Source: Bacillota bacterium
GTDB taxonomy: Bacteria; Bacillota; Clostridia; Lachnospirales; Lachnospiraceae
NCBI GenBank assembly: GCA_023393095.1
Contig: JAEWMT010000135.1
Span: 44,432 to 108,431 of the forward strand
Direction of reading: 5' to 3'
Length of the DNA stretch: 64,000 bases
Part shown: piece after piece, positions 43,659-52,721 of the stretch
Layout: every line of letters begins with the position of its first letter
How positions within the stretch are numbered: the first letter of the stretch is position 1
Program-made: the position numbers and the translations under genes
The notes under the pieces: generated by a model
What the model was told of the DNA's origin: nothing
Databases searched by the model: none
The model's input: the letters and a program-made list of their open reading frames with translations, nothing else

Positions 43659-43809
43659 TAACAGGTTATCTAAGTGGGTTTAGGTATTTTTCTGTTTTGC
43701 TGTAAAATACGGTTGTTATAATTACAAGAAATATTATCTATTAAATATTATTATGAATGATGTTGGAAGGGTTTAGGTATTTTCACTTCCATAATCCTTT
43801 CTATTATGA

Positions 43810-43880
43810 TATACTATTCAATGCGAGAATAGCTTAAAGCTGTGCGCTGGGTACAAATGAAACGGGTGTACCGCTTCACT
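43810..43880 (+). promoter_or_regulatory. glyA leader with hairpins
   Basis: A TATACT -10-like box at 43810-43815 is followed by an AGCTTAAAGCT palindrome and a GGTACA/TGTACC stem (43850-43872). No known riboswitch was recognised. The paired copies of GGGTTTAGGTATTTT at 43676 and 43769 are also unexplained. Confidence 0.3.
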
Positions 43881-43914
43881 TGCCATGAATTTAACCGGAA
43901 AGGAATTGAAAGAG

Positions 43915-45153
43915 ATGTATTCATTTGAAGATGTAAAATCATTTGATCCTGAATTAGCTGAAGCAATATCACTCGAAATTGGCAGACAGAACAGTCATAT
44001 TGAATTAATTGCTTCTGAAAACTTTGTAAGTAAAGCTGTTATGGCAGCAATGGGAAGCCATTTAACAAACAAATATGCAGAAGGGTATCCTGGAAAGAGA
44101 TATTACGGAGGCTGTGAATTTGTTGATATCGCTGAGAATCTTGCAATTGACAGAGCAAATAAATTATTTGGTAGTACTTATGCTAATGTTCAGCCCCATT
44201 CCGGAGCACAGGCTAACATGGCTGTTTTCTTCGCATTATTAAAACCGGGAGATACTGTAATGGGTATGAATCTAGCCCATGGCGGTCATCTAACACACGG
44301 AAGCCCGGTAAACATGAGCGGAAGCTATTTTAATATCGTTCCTTACGGAGTAAACGACCAGGGCTATATTGACTATGAAGAATTAAGAAAGCTTGCAAAA
44401 GAGAATAAACCGAAGCTGATTGTAGCCGGTGCAAGTGCTTATGCAAGAAAGATAGATTTTAAAACCTTTAGGGAAATTGCTGATGAAGTTGGAGCATATT
44501 TGATGGTGGATATGGCACATATCGCAGGACTTGTAGCCGGCGGATATCATGAGAGCCCGATTCCTTATGCGCATGTTACAACGACTACAACACATAAGAC
44601 ACTTAGAGGACCAAGAGGTGGAATGATCTTATCAAGTGCCGAGTTTGCTGAAGAACATAAATTAAATAAATCCGTATTCCCGGGAATCCAGGGAGGACCT
44701 TTAATGCATGTGATAGCTGCAAAAGCAGTATGCTTTAAAGAGGCGTTGGATCCAAGCTTTAAGGTATATGCAGGGAATGTAATTGAAAATGCACAGGCTT
44801 TGGCTAACGGATTAATGAAGAGAGGCTTTAATCTTGTATCTCAAGGAACGGACAACCACCTTATGTTAGTTGACCTTCAGAACATGGGTGTAACCGGTAA
44901 GGATACCGAGAAGCTCTTAGACGCAGCTAATATTACCTGTAACAAGAATACGGTTCCTAACGATCCTGCATCTCCGTTTGTTACTAGTGGTATTCGCCTT
45001 GGTACGGCGGCAGTGACTACAAGGGGCATGAACGCTGTAGATATGGATGTCATCGCAGAAGCTATCTATCTTCTGGTTAAAGATGTTGATGCTAATAAAG
45101 CAAAGGCAATGGAGATGGTTAAGAGTCTGACCGATAAGTATCCGTTATATTAG
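43915..45153 (+). CDS. glyA: Serine hydroxymethyltransferase GlyA
   Basis: 412 aa. PLP enzyme that interconverts serine plus THF with glycine plus 5,10-methylene-THF, the main source of one-carbon units. The PLP lysine sits in THKTLRGPRGG; ELIASENFVS, the AEGYPGKRYYGGCEF region and the C-terminal GIRLGTAAVTTRGM are typical. The frame opens at 43885, but that ATG has no site; AAGGAA lies 9 bases before the ATG at 43915, which also gives the usual length. It draws on the folate made by the cluster at 30-33 kb. Confidence 0.95.
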   Translation: MYSFEDVKSFDPELAEAISLEIGRQNSHIELIASENFVSKAVMAAMGSHLTNKYAEGYPGKRYYGGCEFVDIAENLAIDRANKLFGSTYANVQPHSGAQANMAVFFALLKPGDTVMGMNLAHGGHLTHGSPVNMSGSYFNIVPYGVNDQGYIDYEELRKLAKENKPKLIVAGASAYARKIDFKTFREIADEVGAYLMVDMAHIAGLVAGGYHESPIPYAHVTTTTTHKTLRGPRGGMILSSAEFAEEHKLNKSVFPGIQGGPLMHVIAAKAVCFKEALDPSFKVYAGNVIENAQALANGLMKRGFNLVSQGTDNHLMLVDLQNMGVTGKDTEKLLDAANITCNKNTVPNDPASPFVTSGIRLGTAAVTTRGMNAVDMDVIAEAIYLLVKDVDANKAKAMEMVKSLTDKYPLY

Positions 45154-45226
45154 TCAGGATAGATATTTTAATTTTAGATATTTATATATGTTGATTTGAA
45201 CGTCAAATCAAATATATAATCATTAT

Positions 45227-45275
45227 AGGACATGTCATAATTCTTATGGGTATTATGATATGTCCTATTCTCTTT
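45227..45275 (+). terminator. Terminator of glyA
   Basis: AGGACATGTCATAAT pairs with ATTATGATATGTCCT over 15 bases with one mismatch, followed by ATTCTCTTT. A second small hairpin (GATTTGA/TCAAATC) lies just upstream. Confidence 0.7.
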
Positions 45276-45282
45276 GATTTAC

Positions 45283-45430
45283 AATTCGATATATTACATA
45301 AGGCTTCGGCCATATAACCCTTCCAATTGATAGTGTCTTCATTCCAGTGATAGTAATGATTGTAATTGCAGTAATATGTATAACTATTTCCCTCCGCTTT
45401 TTTAAGTGGGAATGAATATTGCCTAATTAA
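45283..45430 (-). pseudogene. Tyr/Trp-rich coding remnant beside a palindromic element
   Basis: On the minus strand an uninterrupted frame of about 48 codons reads LIRQYSFPLKKAEG, then NSYTYYCNYNHYYHWNED, then TINWKGYMAEALCNIS. The composition is protein-like and unlike random AT-rich DNA. It has no start codon: its upstream end is the border of the element at 45432. It is probably the tail of a gene that the element interrupted or replaced. Family not recognised. Confidence 0.3.
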
Positions 45431-45431
45431 A

Positions 45432-45590
45432 AGGGCTGTCGCATTTTAAGCATATATGATATAAGGTACTCCGCATAATTTCCACACACATAGGTTGGAA
45501 GATACATTTGAGAATGTGTCTTCCAAACAGTGCATTAAGGAGATGATGCGGAGTACCTTATATCACTGATGGTTATTTTACGACAGCCTC
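45432..45590. mobile_element. Family C palindromic element, long form
   Basis: Ends GGGCTGTCG and CGACAGCC enclose a second pair of arms (GATATAAGGTACTCCGCAT with its complement) and an inner TTGGAAGATACATT hairpin. Related to the short element at 54.7 kb. No coding capacity and no clear direct repeats. Confidence 0.65.
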
Positions 45591-45739
45591 TTATATAGAT
45601 ATATTTAAATATATAGATTATATAAAATAAATACTTATATATCAATAATAATTATAGAAAATCTAAAATATGTACAAAACTTAACTTGTGTATGATATAT
45701 ATTATATTACATAAAAATACGAAACGAAAGGCAAAATCA

Positions 45740-46573
45740 ATGAGAAACTATGGAAGAGAATTTGCAGGGGAATTTCTGGGAACTTTTATCTTGGTGCTAT
45801 TCGGGTGCGGTACAGTAGCCACTTCAGTTCTATTCAATTCATATCAGGGTATCGTACAGATTGCACTTATGTGGGGGATTGGAGTGAGTCTTGCTATCTA
45901 TGCAACGAGGCATTTATCCTGTGCTCATTTGAACCCGGCAGTAACAATTGCAATGGCTGCAAATAAGAGAATGGATGTGAGGAAAGTACCTGTTTATCTG
46001 ATTGCACAATTTATCGGTGCATTTATAGCGGGTATTGTTATCTATGGATTGTTTTCTTCCAGTATAGCAGATTATGAAAGTGTAAATGGAATCGTTCGAG
46101 GAACACCGGAATCGATGAAGGTGGCAAAGATGTTTGGTGAGTATTATAAGATAGCCGATGGTACGATGTCAGTATCAATGCCGCTAGCAATGGCAGCAGA
46201 AGGCTTTGGTACCTTCCTCCTGGTACTTATGATATTCAGTCTAACAGAAGGTTGTAACCTGGGGAAACCAGATAATAATCTGGCTCCCATATTTATTGGA
46301 CTTTCTGTAAGCTCGGTTATCTGCCTGCTTGCTTCACTGACTCAGGCAGGATTAAACCCAGCTAGAGACTTCGGACCAAGAATGGCAGCATGGATTTTTG
46401 GATGGGGGAAAGCGGCATTTCCGGATAGTTCGGGTGGTTTTTTCTTTGTATATATACTGGCACCAGTGATAGGAGCATTATTGGCAGGTTACTTATTTAC
46501 ACAAGTACTTCAAAAATTAATGCTTCAAACGAAAGAAGAGTGTTGCTGTAAGTCAGAGAAGGAGAAAGAATAA
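45740..46573 (+). CDS. MIP-family aquaglyceroporin
   Basis: 277 aa with six membrane helices and two pore half-helices. The NPA motifs are HLNPAVTIAMA near residue 72 and GLNPARDFGP near 205. Asp after the second NPA-R suggests a glycerol-facilitator type (GlpF-like). The C terminus is a Cys- and Glu-rich tail (CCCKSEKEKE). CGAAAGG lies before the ATG at 45740, taken over the earlier in-frame ATG at 45686. No glycerol kinase is nearby. Confidence 0.9.
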   Translation: MRNYGREFAGEFLGTFILVLFGCGTVATSVLFNSYQGIVQIALMWGIGVSLAIYATRHLSCAHLNPAVTIAMAANKRMDVRKVPVYLIAQFIGAFIAGIVIYGLFSSSIADYESVNGIVRGTPESMKVAKMFGEYYKIADGTMSVSMPLAMAAEGFGTFLLVLMIFSLTEGCNLGKPDNNLAPIFIGLSVSSVICLLASLTQAGLNPARDFGPRMAAWIFGWGKAAFPDSSGGFFFVYILAPVIGALLAGYLFTQVLQKLMLQTKEECCCKSEKEKE

Positions 46574-46627
46574 ACAGTGTATCTGACTTAATACTTGAAT
46601 TTGGGACAGGAAAGGATGGTATTTATT

Positions 46628-47725
46628 ATGAAAACTAGAATAGCACTAATTGGTGGTTTCTTAGGAGCTGGCAAGACGACTCTTCTCTGGAAAATGGCCG
46701 AGAAGCTGTCAGAGCAAGGTAATATAGTGGGTCTGATTACCAATGATCAGGCATCTGAACTTGTTGATACAGCTTTTCTTACAAAGGCAGGAGGAGTAAC
46801 AACAGAGGTTAGTGGAAGCTGCTTCTGCTGTAACTTCAATGGGTTCGCTGATGCGATTGGTATGATGAAGCAGGAGCATAAGGTGGATATCATTATCGCT
46901 GAACCAGTTGGAAGCTGTACGGATTTATCTGCTACTATTATGCAGCCCTTGAAAGATAAATGGAAGGAAGAGTTGATCATATCACCGCTGAATGTTCTTG
47001 TAGATCCGGTGCGGCTTGCTGCTATTTTAAATGGTGAAAATTCGGGCTTACATAGCAGTGCGGCTTATATTGTAGAAAAGCAATTGGAAGAGGCAGATTA
47101 TATCGTGATTAATAAAATGGATTTATTATCACAGGAAGAAGCTGCTGCACTAAAGGAACGTACCATAAGAAAGTGGAGCCAGGCTAAAGTATATACTATC
47201 AGTGGTCAAACCGGGGAAGGACTAGAGGATTGGATGAGAGATGCTTTGAGTAATACCGATGCAGGTACCCATCTCGCCGAGATTGACTATGATGTATATG
47301 CAGAAGGAGAAGCTGTTCTTGGATGGCTGAATACGGACATTAAGCTGGAAAGCAGTTCGGTGGATTGGAATGTATTCACAGAGAATTTGCTAAAAGCTCT
47401 CGGAGATCGTTTTGATTCTATTGGAGCAGCGGTAGGACATGTTAAGCTTATGTTGGAAGATGATAATGAATATATCCTTGGTAATATTACCGGTAAACGA
47501 AATACCATGAAAATCCGTGGAGTGGTTGATCAAAAGGAGATTGTCAAGCTTACCTTGAATGCGCGTGTGGAAATGAACCCTCAGAATCTGCAGAAGCTGG
47601 TAATGGAAGTGCTGGAGCAAACTTGTAAGGATGAAGTGAAATATACGATACAGGTTATAAAATGTCTGCAGCCGGGCCGCCCGAATCCTACTTATCGTTA
47701 TGATACGGTAGTTAACTATAATTAA
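46628..47725 (+). CDS. CobW/COG0523-family GTPase
   Basis: 365 aa of the G3E GTPases, which load or traffic metals (Zn, Co, Ni) into target proteins. Walker A is GGFLGAGKTT at 9-18. The metal-binding CxCC is SCFCC, with cysteines at 65, 67 and 68. The base motif NKMDLL follows near 167. The C-terminal CobW_C domain is divergent. AGGAAAGGA lies upstream of the ATG at 46628. The metal and client are unknown. It starts 54 bases after the aquaporin gene and may be co-transcribed. Confidence 0.88.
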   Translation: MKTRIALIGGFLGAGKTTLLWKMAEKLSEQGNIVGLITNDQASELVDTAFLTKAGGVTTEVSGSCFCCNFNGFADAIGMMKQEHKVDIIIAEPVGSCTDLSATIMQPLKDKWKEELIISPLNVLVDPVRLAAILNGENSGLHSSAAYIVEKQLEEADYIVINKMDLLSQEEAAALKERTIRKWSQAKVYTISGQTGEGLEDWMRDALSNTDAGTHLAEIDYDVYAEGEAVLGWLNTDIKLESSSVDWNVFTENLLKALGDRFDSIGAAVGHVKLMLEDDNEYILGNITGKRNTMKIRGVVDQKEIVKLTLNARVEMNPQNLQKLVMEVLEQTCKDEVKYTIQVIKCLQPGRPNPTYRYDTVVNYN

Positions 47726-48060
47726 ATGTGATTGATGTATTCCTATTTAAGATTATTTCTTAATAATTTCATATTATTTCGTAATATTATATGAATTGAA
47801 TTTTAAATAAAAAGGTAGTTTTCATAAGTCTAAAAGAAATGCTTGATAAACTATTTTTTGATATCGTATTCAGTATAAAGCTACATCAAAAATCCTGTAA
47901 ACTGTTACATTAAGAAACAATAACATTGGAAGAAATGCTTCAGATGTGTTGTTCCGAAATGTGACAGTTACTATGTAAAAACTAAATTTATAAAATTTTA
48001 TATTAGACATTTTAAAATTTGTGTTTTATACTGGTAACTATTGAACAGGAGATGACAGAA
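47726..48060. other. Intergenic gap with an inverted repeat
   Basis: AT-rich. AACTGTTACATT near 47897 and AATGTGACAGTT near 47958 form an interrupted inverted repeat upstream of the MFS gene. No gene or known RNA is seen. Confidence 0.4.
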
Positions 48061-49284
48061 GTGAATGACATGAAATATATTGAATTTGGAAGTAAGGAAC
48101 AAAAAAAGGCCTCAGCAGGGGTACTGATCGGAAGTACAATTACCTTTGCCATTATGTATAGTCCACAGCCACTGATTAGCTTATATTCAAAGCAATATCA
48201 TATATCACCTTCAACGGCCAGTCTATCGATATCATTAACTACGATAGCCCTGGCTTTCAGTTTGTTCTTTGTCTCAGCCTTTGCAGGTGTATGGAAACGT
48301 AAGAAAATTATGAGTATCTCACTTATCATAACTTCATGCCTTTCCATAATAACTTCCTTTGTACAAAGCTTTCCGTTATTTCTGGTCTTACGATTGTTAG
48401 AAGGAATTTCAGTTGCATGCTTTCCGTCGATAGCAATGGCATATCTGAATGAAGAATTTTCTCCAAAGGATATGGGAAGGATTATGGGTTATTATGTAGC
48501 CGGAACAGCCATTGGAGGTTTAACGGGACGTATCATTATCGGAACGCTGACTGATTTGACAAACTGGCATATCTCTTTTTTAATACAGGGAATCGTAAGT
48601 TTAATTGGTAGCCTATGGTTCTATAGATATCTACCGGCCTCAGCAAACTTCAACAAAGCAGAAATTTCATTGAAGCAATGGGGTATCAGTATCAAAAAAA
48701 CTCTTTTTAACAGAAAACTGCTCTCTATGTATTTAACGGGATTTTTATTAATGGGTGCTTATATTACCATATTGGATTATATAGGCTATCCACTGACAAA
48801 AGCCCCTTACAATCTGAGTCAGACCGTATTTGGTTTCCTGTTTCTTGTCAATATTTTCGGAATCTGCAGCTCTGTCCTGTTTGGTAAACTAGCAGACAGA
48901 TATTCCCGTACATTAATACTTGGTATAGCCATTATAATCGCTTTGATTGGCGGTGTACTGACTATGGATGGATTTTTATTTCTTAAAATAGCCGGAGTGG
49001 CTGCTATTGCATTTGGTTTTATGGCAGGTCATTGTGTTGTAAGCGGTTGGATCGGCTTGCTGGCACCCAAGGATTGTAAAGGCCAGGCCTCCTCATTCTA
49101 TCTGTTCTTTTATTATACAGGTTCCAGTCTGTTTGGTTGGGCGGGGGGATTTTTTCTGAAATTCTTTGAATGGACAGGTCTGGTAGCGTATGTAATTATA
49201 TTGCTGATATTAGCAATGATTATATCCTGTAAACCTTGGAGTTTTGTTCTTAAGAGAGCACATCTAATTCATAATAAATTATAA
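48061..49284 (+). CDS. MFS transporter
   Basis: 407 aa with twelve predicted membrane helices. The cytoplasmic loop between helices 2 and 3 carries a degraded MFS motif (FAGVWKRKKIM), and a second copy (GKLADRYSRT) follows helix 8. The overall pattern is that of YnfM/AraJ-type drug or sugar efflux proteins. AGGAG at 48047-48051 fits the GTG at 48061 best; an ATG at 48052 is too near and one at 48070 too far. Substrate unknown. Confidence 0.85.
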   Translation: MNDMKYIEFGSKEQKKASAGVLIGSTITFAIMYSPQPLISLYSKQYHISPSTASLSISLTTIALAFSLFFVSAFAGVWKRKKIMSISLIITSCLSIITSFVQSFPLFLVLRLLEGISVACFPSIAMAYLNEEFSPKDMGRIMGYYVAGTAIGGLTGRIIIGTLTDLTNWHISFLIQGIVSLIGSLWFYRYLPASANFNKAEISLKQWGISIKKTLFNRKLLSMYLTGFLLMGAYITILDYIGYPLTKAPYNLSQTVFGFLFLVNIFGICSSVLFGKLADRYSRTLILGIAIIIALIGGVLTMDGFLFLKIAGVAAIAFGFMAGHCVVSGWIGLLAPKDCKGQASSFYLFFYYTGSSLFGWAGGFFLKFFEWTGLVAYVIILLILAMIISCKPWSFVLKRAHLIHNKL

Positions 49285-49335
49285 CAACCCATACAGTAAA
49301 GCATCAGAGCCTGTTGTACGAGCAATAAGGTCTTC

Positions 49336-49419
49336 TTAAACTCTTAGTTTATCTGCCAGTTTATATATTCCCTTAATTTCACCCTCTGATAAATCATGAA
49401 AATGTATAAAATGCTTCAT
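49336..49419 (-). pseudogene. N-terminal remnant of a carbamoyltransferase-like gene
   Basis: A 27-codon frame on the minus strand starts MKHFIHFHDLSEGEI and continues KGIYKLADKLRV before a stop. This resembles the first helix region of ornithine/aspartate-type carbamoyltransferases. Nothing recognisable of the family follows the stop. No ribosome binding site was checked as strong. It appears to be the beginning of a deleted gene; the similarity is from memory and modest. Confidence 0.4.
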
Positions 49420-49606
49420 ATATACTGCTTCTTAATTTTATTATGACAATACAATTTAACAACATAATTATATAATAGATCACATAGCACGTTGAAAGAA
49501 AAATGTAGATTATCTAAATATTTAATAAAAAGTAGTGAATTAATAGGGAAATTTATGCTACAGTATACTTGATAAACGATTACATATTCAGAAAGAGGTT
49601 GAAATC

Positions 49607-50281
49607 ATGGATTACAAAATATTAATTGTCGATGATGAACCCGATATACAACAGCTATTGAAGGATTATTTTGAAATTCAGGGATACTTTGTTATGCTTG
49701 CAGGAAATGGTTATGAGGCAGTCGAGAAGACTTCCTTGGGTCCCGACATTATCCTGCTTGATATTAATATGCCTGAGATGGATGGGCTTGAAGTATGTAA
49801 GCGGATAAGATTGCATATCAGCTGTCCGATTCTTTTCCTGACAGCTAAGATAACGGAACAGGACAGGATTAATGGTCTGATGACCGGCGGAGATGATTAT
49901 ATTATAAAACCCTTTAGCATTGATGAACTTGGTGCCCGTGTAGTCGCACATCTAAGACGGGAAGCAAGAAATGCAAAGAAGGAAAATGTCAGATTTACCG
50001 GTGAATTAACAATCAGCTTTAATGAAAGGAGTATCTATTACCGGGAGGAAGAGATTGCCCTTACTAAAACGGAATTTGATATTCTCGAATATCTTTGCAT
50101 AAATAAGGGACAGGTATTTAGCAAAGAGCGGATCTATGAAAAGCTGTGGGGATATGACAGTGACGGAGATAGTAATATCGTGACAGAGCATATCAGACGT
50201 ATTCGTTTGAAACTATCAAAATATATGGAAAAGCCTCTAATTGAGACGGTATGGGGAGTGGGATATAAGTGGATTGGTTAG
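49607..50281 (+). CDS. OmpR-family response regulator
   Basis: 224 aa. The receiver domain has the acidic pair DDEPD, the phosphoacceptor Asp52 (LLDINMPEMDG), Thr79 in FLTAK and the Lys of IIKPF. It is joined to a winged-helix DNA-binding domain (about 125-222; LTKTEFDILEYLC, RIRLKL, TVWGVGYKW). AGAAAGAGG precedes the ATG. Its stop overlaps the kinase gene by 13 bases. It probably controls the downstream ABC genes. Confidence 0.95.
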   Translation: MDYKILIVDDEPDIQQLLKDYFEIQGYFVMLAGNGYEAVEKTSLGPDIILLDINMPEMDGLEVCKRIRLHISCPILFLTAKITEQDRINGLMTGGDDYIIKPFSIDELGARVVAHLRREARNAKKENVRFTGELTISFNERSIYYREEEIALTKTEFDILEYLCINKGQVFSKERIYEKLWGYDSDGDSNIVTEHIRRIRLKLSKYMEKPLIETVWGVGYKWIG

Positions 50282-51483
50282 ATGAAAAACTTGAAGTTCT
50301 CGGAAAGTGGATACATAATCTGTCTCTTAGAAAAGCACTGGTTTTCTACATTATTACTTCAGTCATTATAATAATAATCTTGTATGCGGTCACTATTTCA
50401 GTCTGTGAAAGAATCGATAATAGAATCTGGTCCCTCAATGAAAATGTGAATGAGCAAGCAAGTCAAGGAATTACCGTGTACTACCACGATTATTCAATTT
50501 TATCCGGAGCTGAGAAGGTTTATGCTAGAATAATTAATTTTATAAAAGTCTGGTGTATTCTGATCTATTCTATTGGAGGTATCTTAGGGGTTTCTCTGTC
50601 ATTTTATAATAGAAAGCTGAAGCAACCTCTGCAAATTCTGAAGGGAGCAACGAATCAGGTAGGGAAGAGCAATCTCGATTTTGAAATCTATTATGACAGT
50701 AAGGATGAGATGGGAGATTTGTGCCATTCCTTTGATTTAATGAGAAGTCAGCTAATCATGAATAATCAGAAAATGTGGGATATGATGGAGGAACAGAAAC
50801 GATTAAATTCAGCATTTGCCCACGATTTAAGAACACCTCTTACCGTACTGCGTGGCTACAATGATTTTCTGAGTACTTATCTGCCGGAGGGAAAAGTCAG
50901 TGAGGAGAAGCTTTTGTCTACTTTATCCATGATGTCGTGTAATATTGACCGGCTGGAACGTTACAGTAATACTATGAAGGAAATCTACAGTATGGAAGAT
51001 ATTCCGGTTCATCAGATCTCCGTATCCTATGGGCAGCTGATGGAGAGAATTGAAAAAACAGTTGAAGTAATAAATAATACGAACGGAATAGAAGTACAGC
51101 TTACTGTCAATGAGAAGAATAATAGTATGATATTACTCGATGAAGCAATCCTTATGGAGGTATTGGAGAACCTCTTGTCTAATGCAATCCGATATGCAAA
51201 CAACAAGGTTCTGGTTATCATTACTCTTAAGGAATTCGAGAGACGATTGCTCCTCTCAGTGATTGATGATGGCAAGGGTTTCAGTACGAAAGATTTAACT
51301 ATGGCAACAAAACCCTATTATACGGAGAGCTCCAAGAAGAGATCAAACCATTTCGGAATAGGCTTATATATCTGTAAGCTATTATGTGTAAAGCATGGCG
51401 GTAGGATATCTCTGGCTAACAGCATACAACAGGGAGCTGTAGTTACCGCTGAGTTTTCAACCTCTGATTTAAATCAAATATAA
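50269..51483 (+). CDS. Sensor histidine kinase
   Basis: 404 aa. Two membrane helices (about 22-43 and 90-112) flank a short extracellular loop. A HAMP-like segment follows, then the HisKA domain with His185 in FAHDLRTPLTVLRG and a HATPase domain (NLLSNAIRYA; DDGKGF; FGIGLYICK). The start is GTG 50269, overlapping the regulator gene; GGGGAGTGG lies before it. Small extracellular sensing kinases of this kind often respond to cell-envelope stress or peptide antibiotics. Confidence 0.93.
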   Translation: MDWLDEKLEVLGKWIHNLSLRKALVFYIITSVIIIIILYAVTISVCERIDNRIWSLNENVNEQASQGITVYYHDYSILSGAEKVYARIINFIKVWCILIYSIGGILGVSLSFYNRKLKQPLQILKGATNQVGKSNLDFEIYYDSKDEMGDLCHSFDLMRSQLIMNNQKMWDMMEEQKRLNSAFAHDLRTPLTVLRGYNDFLSTYLPEGKVSEEKLLSTLSMMSCNIDRLERYSNTMKEIYSMEDIPVHQISVSYGQLMERIEKTVEVINNTNGIEVQLTVNEKNNSMILLDEAILMEVLENLLSNAIRYANNKVLVIITLKEFERRLLLSVIDDGKGFSTKDLTMATKPYYTESSKKRSNHFGIGLYICKLLCVKHGGRISLANSIQQGAVVTAEFSTSDLNQI

Positions 51484-51508
51484 GAAAAATAGAAGCACGA
51501 TGTACGAT

Positions 51509-51549
51509 TACTGGTTTGGATATTAGACTTTCAAACCAGTATTTTATTT
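51509..51549 (+). terminator. Terminator of the two-component operon
   Basis: TACTGGTTTG pairs with CAAACCAGTA, then TTTTATTTA. Confidence 0.75.
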
Positions 51550-51818
51550 AATTAAGTGTTATATGCCTTAATTAAGTGATAGAAATGTATATAACATATT
51601 CATCCATGTAGTTCAATTAAGACTTATTTTTTCTAAATATAAAAATTAATTTAAAGTAGATAAAAAGTAGATATTTCAGATTTATTCTGTTTATAGATGA
51701 AGGAAAGCATGACTCCCAAATCAAATTAGAAGCAATATTTGAGTACTCGATGAAACTACCATATATAAAGAGTTGCTTAGCGTACTCTAAGTCAGAAAGG
51801 AGGAAAGGGGTACTACAA

Positions 51819-52721
51819 TTGACCCCTTCGTATATGTCAACAGAAATTATTATTGAAAACTTAAATCAATACTACAAAAAAAAGCAGGCTCTAGGAAATG
51901 TAAATCTGATAATTGAACCGGGTATGTTCGGATTACTTGGTAGAAATGGCGCAGGAAAGACCACATTAATGAAGGTATTGGTGACCTTGCTTCCAAAGAA
52001 CCATGGAAAAGTAACTGTCTGTGGTATTCCGGTATCAAAGGAGGCACAAATTAGAAGGATTACAGGCTATCTGCCGCAGGATTTTTCTATGTACGCCAAT
52101 ATGTCGGTTTATGAGGCAATGGATTATCTCGGGGTTTTGTCAGGACTAAAAAAGGCACAGAGAAGGGAAAGAATACCTCTGCTTCTTAAGAAGGTCAATC
52201 TACAGGATAATTACCGTACTAAAGTGAAGGCATTGTCCGGAGGGATGAAAAGGCGCCTTGGGATTGCGCAGGCCATTTTGCATGACCCGAAGGTACTGAT
52301 TGTTGATGAACCGACTGCAGGGCTTGATCCGGAGGAACGGGTACGCTTTCGGAATCTCTTAAGTGAAATAGCACAGGATAGGATTGTTATATTATCGACG
52401 CATATTGTCGGAGATATTGAGGCTACCTGTGAAAATATCGCTGTTCTGGATGAAGGGGAGATTGTTTTTAAAGGTACGGTTTCATCCCTGATAAATTTGG
52501 CAAGCGGAAAGATTTATACTGCACAGATCAGTAAGGCTGAATTACCAAAGCTCAAGGAGCAATACACCGTTACAAGTATGATTATTCAGGAAAACCATGT
52601 AAATGTACGCTTTATTTCTGATATTAAGCCCTTTGATTTTGCTGTTCCCAGTGAAGCCAATGTTGAGGATGCATATATGTATCTGATGCGGGAGAAGGAA
52701 GGAGTGTTAAAATGCTATTGA
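51819..52721 (+). CDS. ABC transporter ATP-binding protein
   Basis: 300 aa. Walker A is LGRNGAGKTT, the signature LSGGMKRRLG, Walker B VLIVDEPTAGLDPEER, and the switch is STHIVGD. A C-terminal extension of about 80 residues follows, as in antibiotic or lantibiotic exporters. Start choice is uncertain. The frame is open from 51750; TTG 51819 lies behind AGGAGGAAAGGGG, while ATG 51834 has no site. A GGGGT/ACCCC hairpin spans the TTG. It overlaps the next gene by ten bases. Probably controlled by the two-component system upstream. Confidence 0.9.
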   Translation: MTPSYMSTEIIIENLNQYYKKKQALGNVNLIIEPGMFGLLGRNGAGKTTLMKVLVTLLPKNHGKVTVCGIPVSKEAQIRRITGYLPQDFSMYANMSVYEAMDYLGVLSGLKKAQRRERIPLLLKKVNLQDNYRTKVKALSGGMKRRLGIAQAILHDPKVLIVDEPTAGLDPEERVRFRNLLSEIAQDRIVILSTHIVGDIEATCENIAVLDEGEIVFKGTVSSLINLASGKIYTAQISKAELPKLKEQYTVTSMIIQENHVNVRFISDIKPFDFAVPSEANVEDAYMYLMREKEGVLKCY

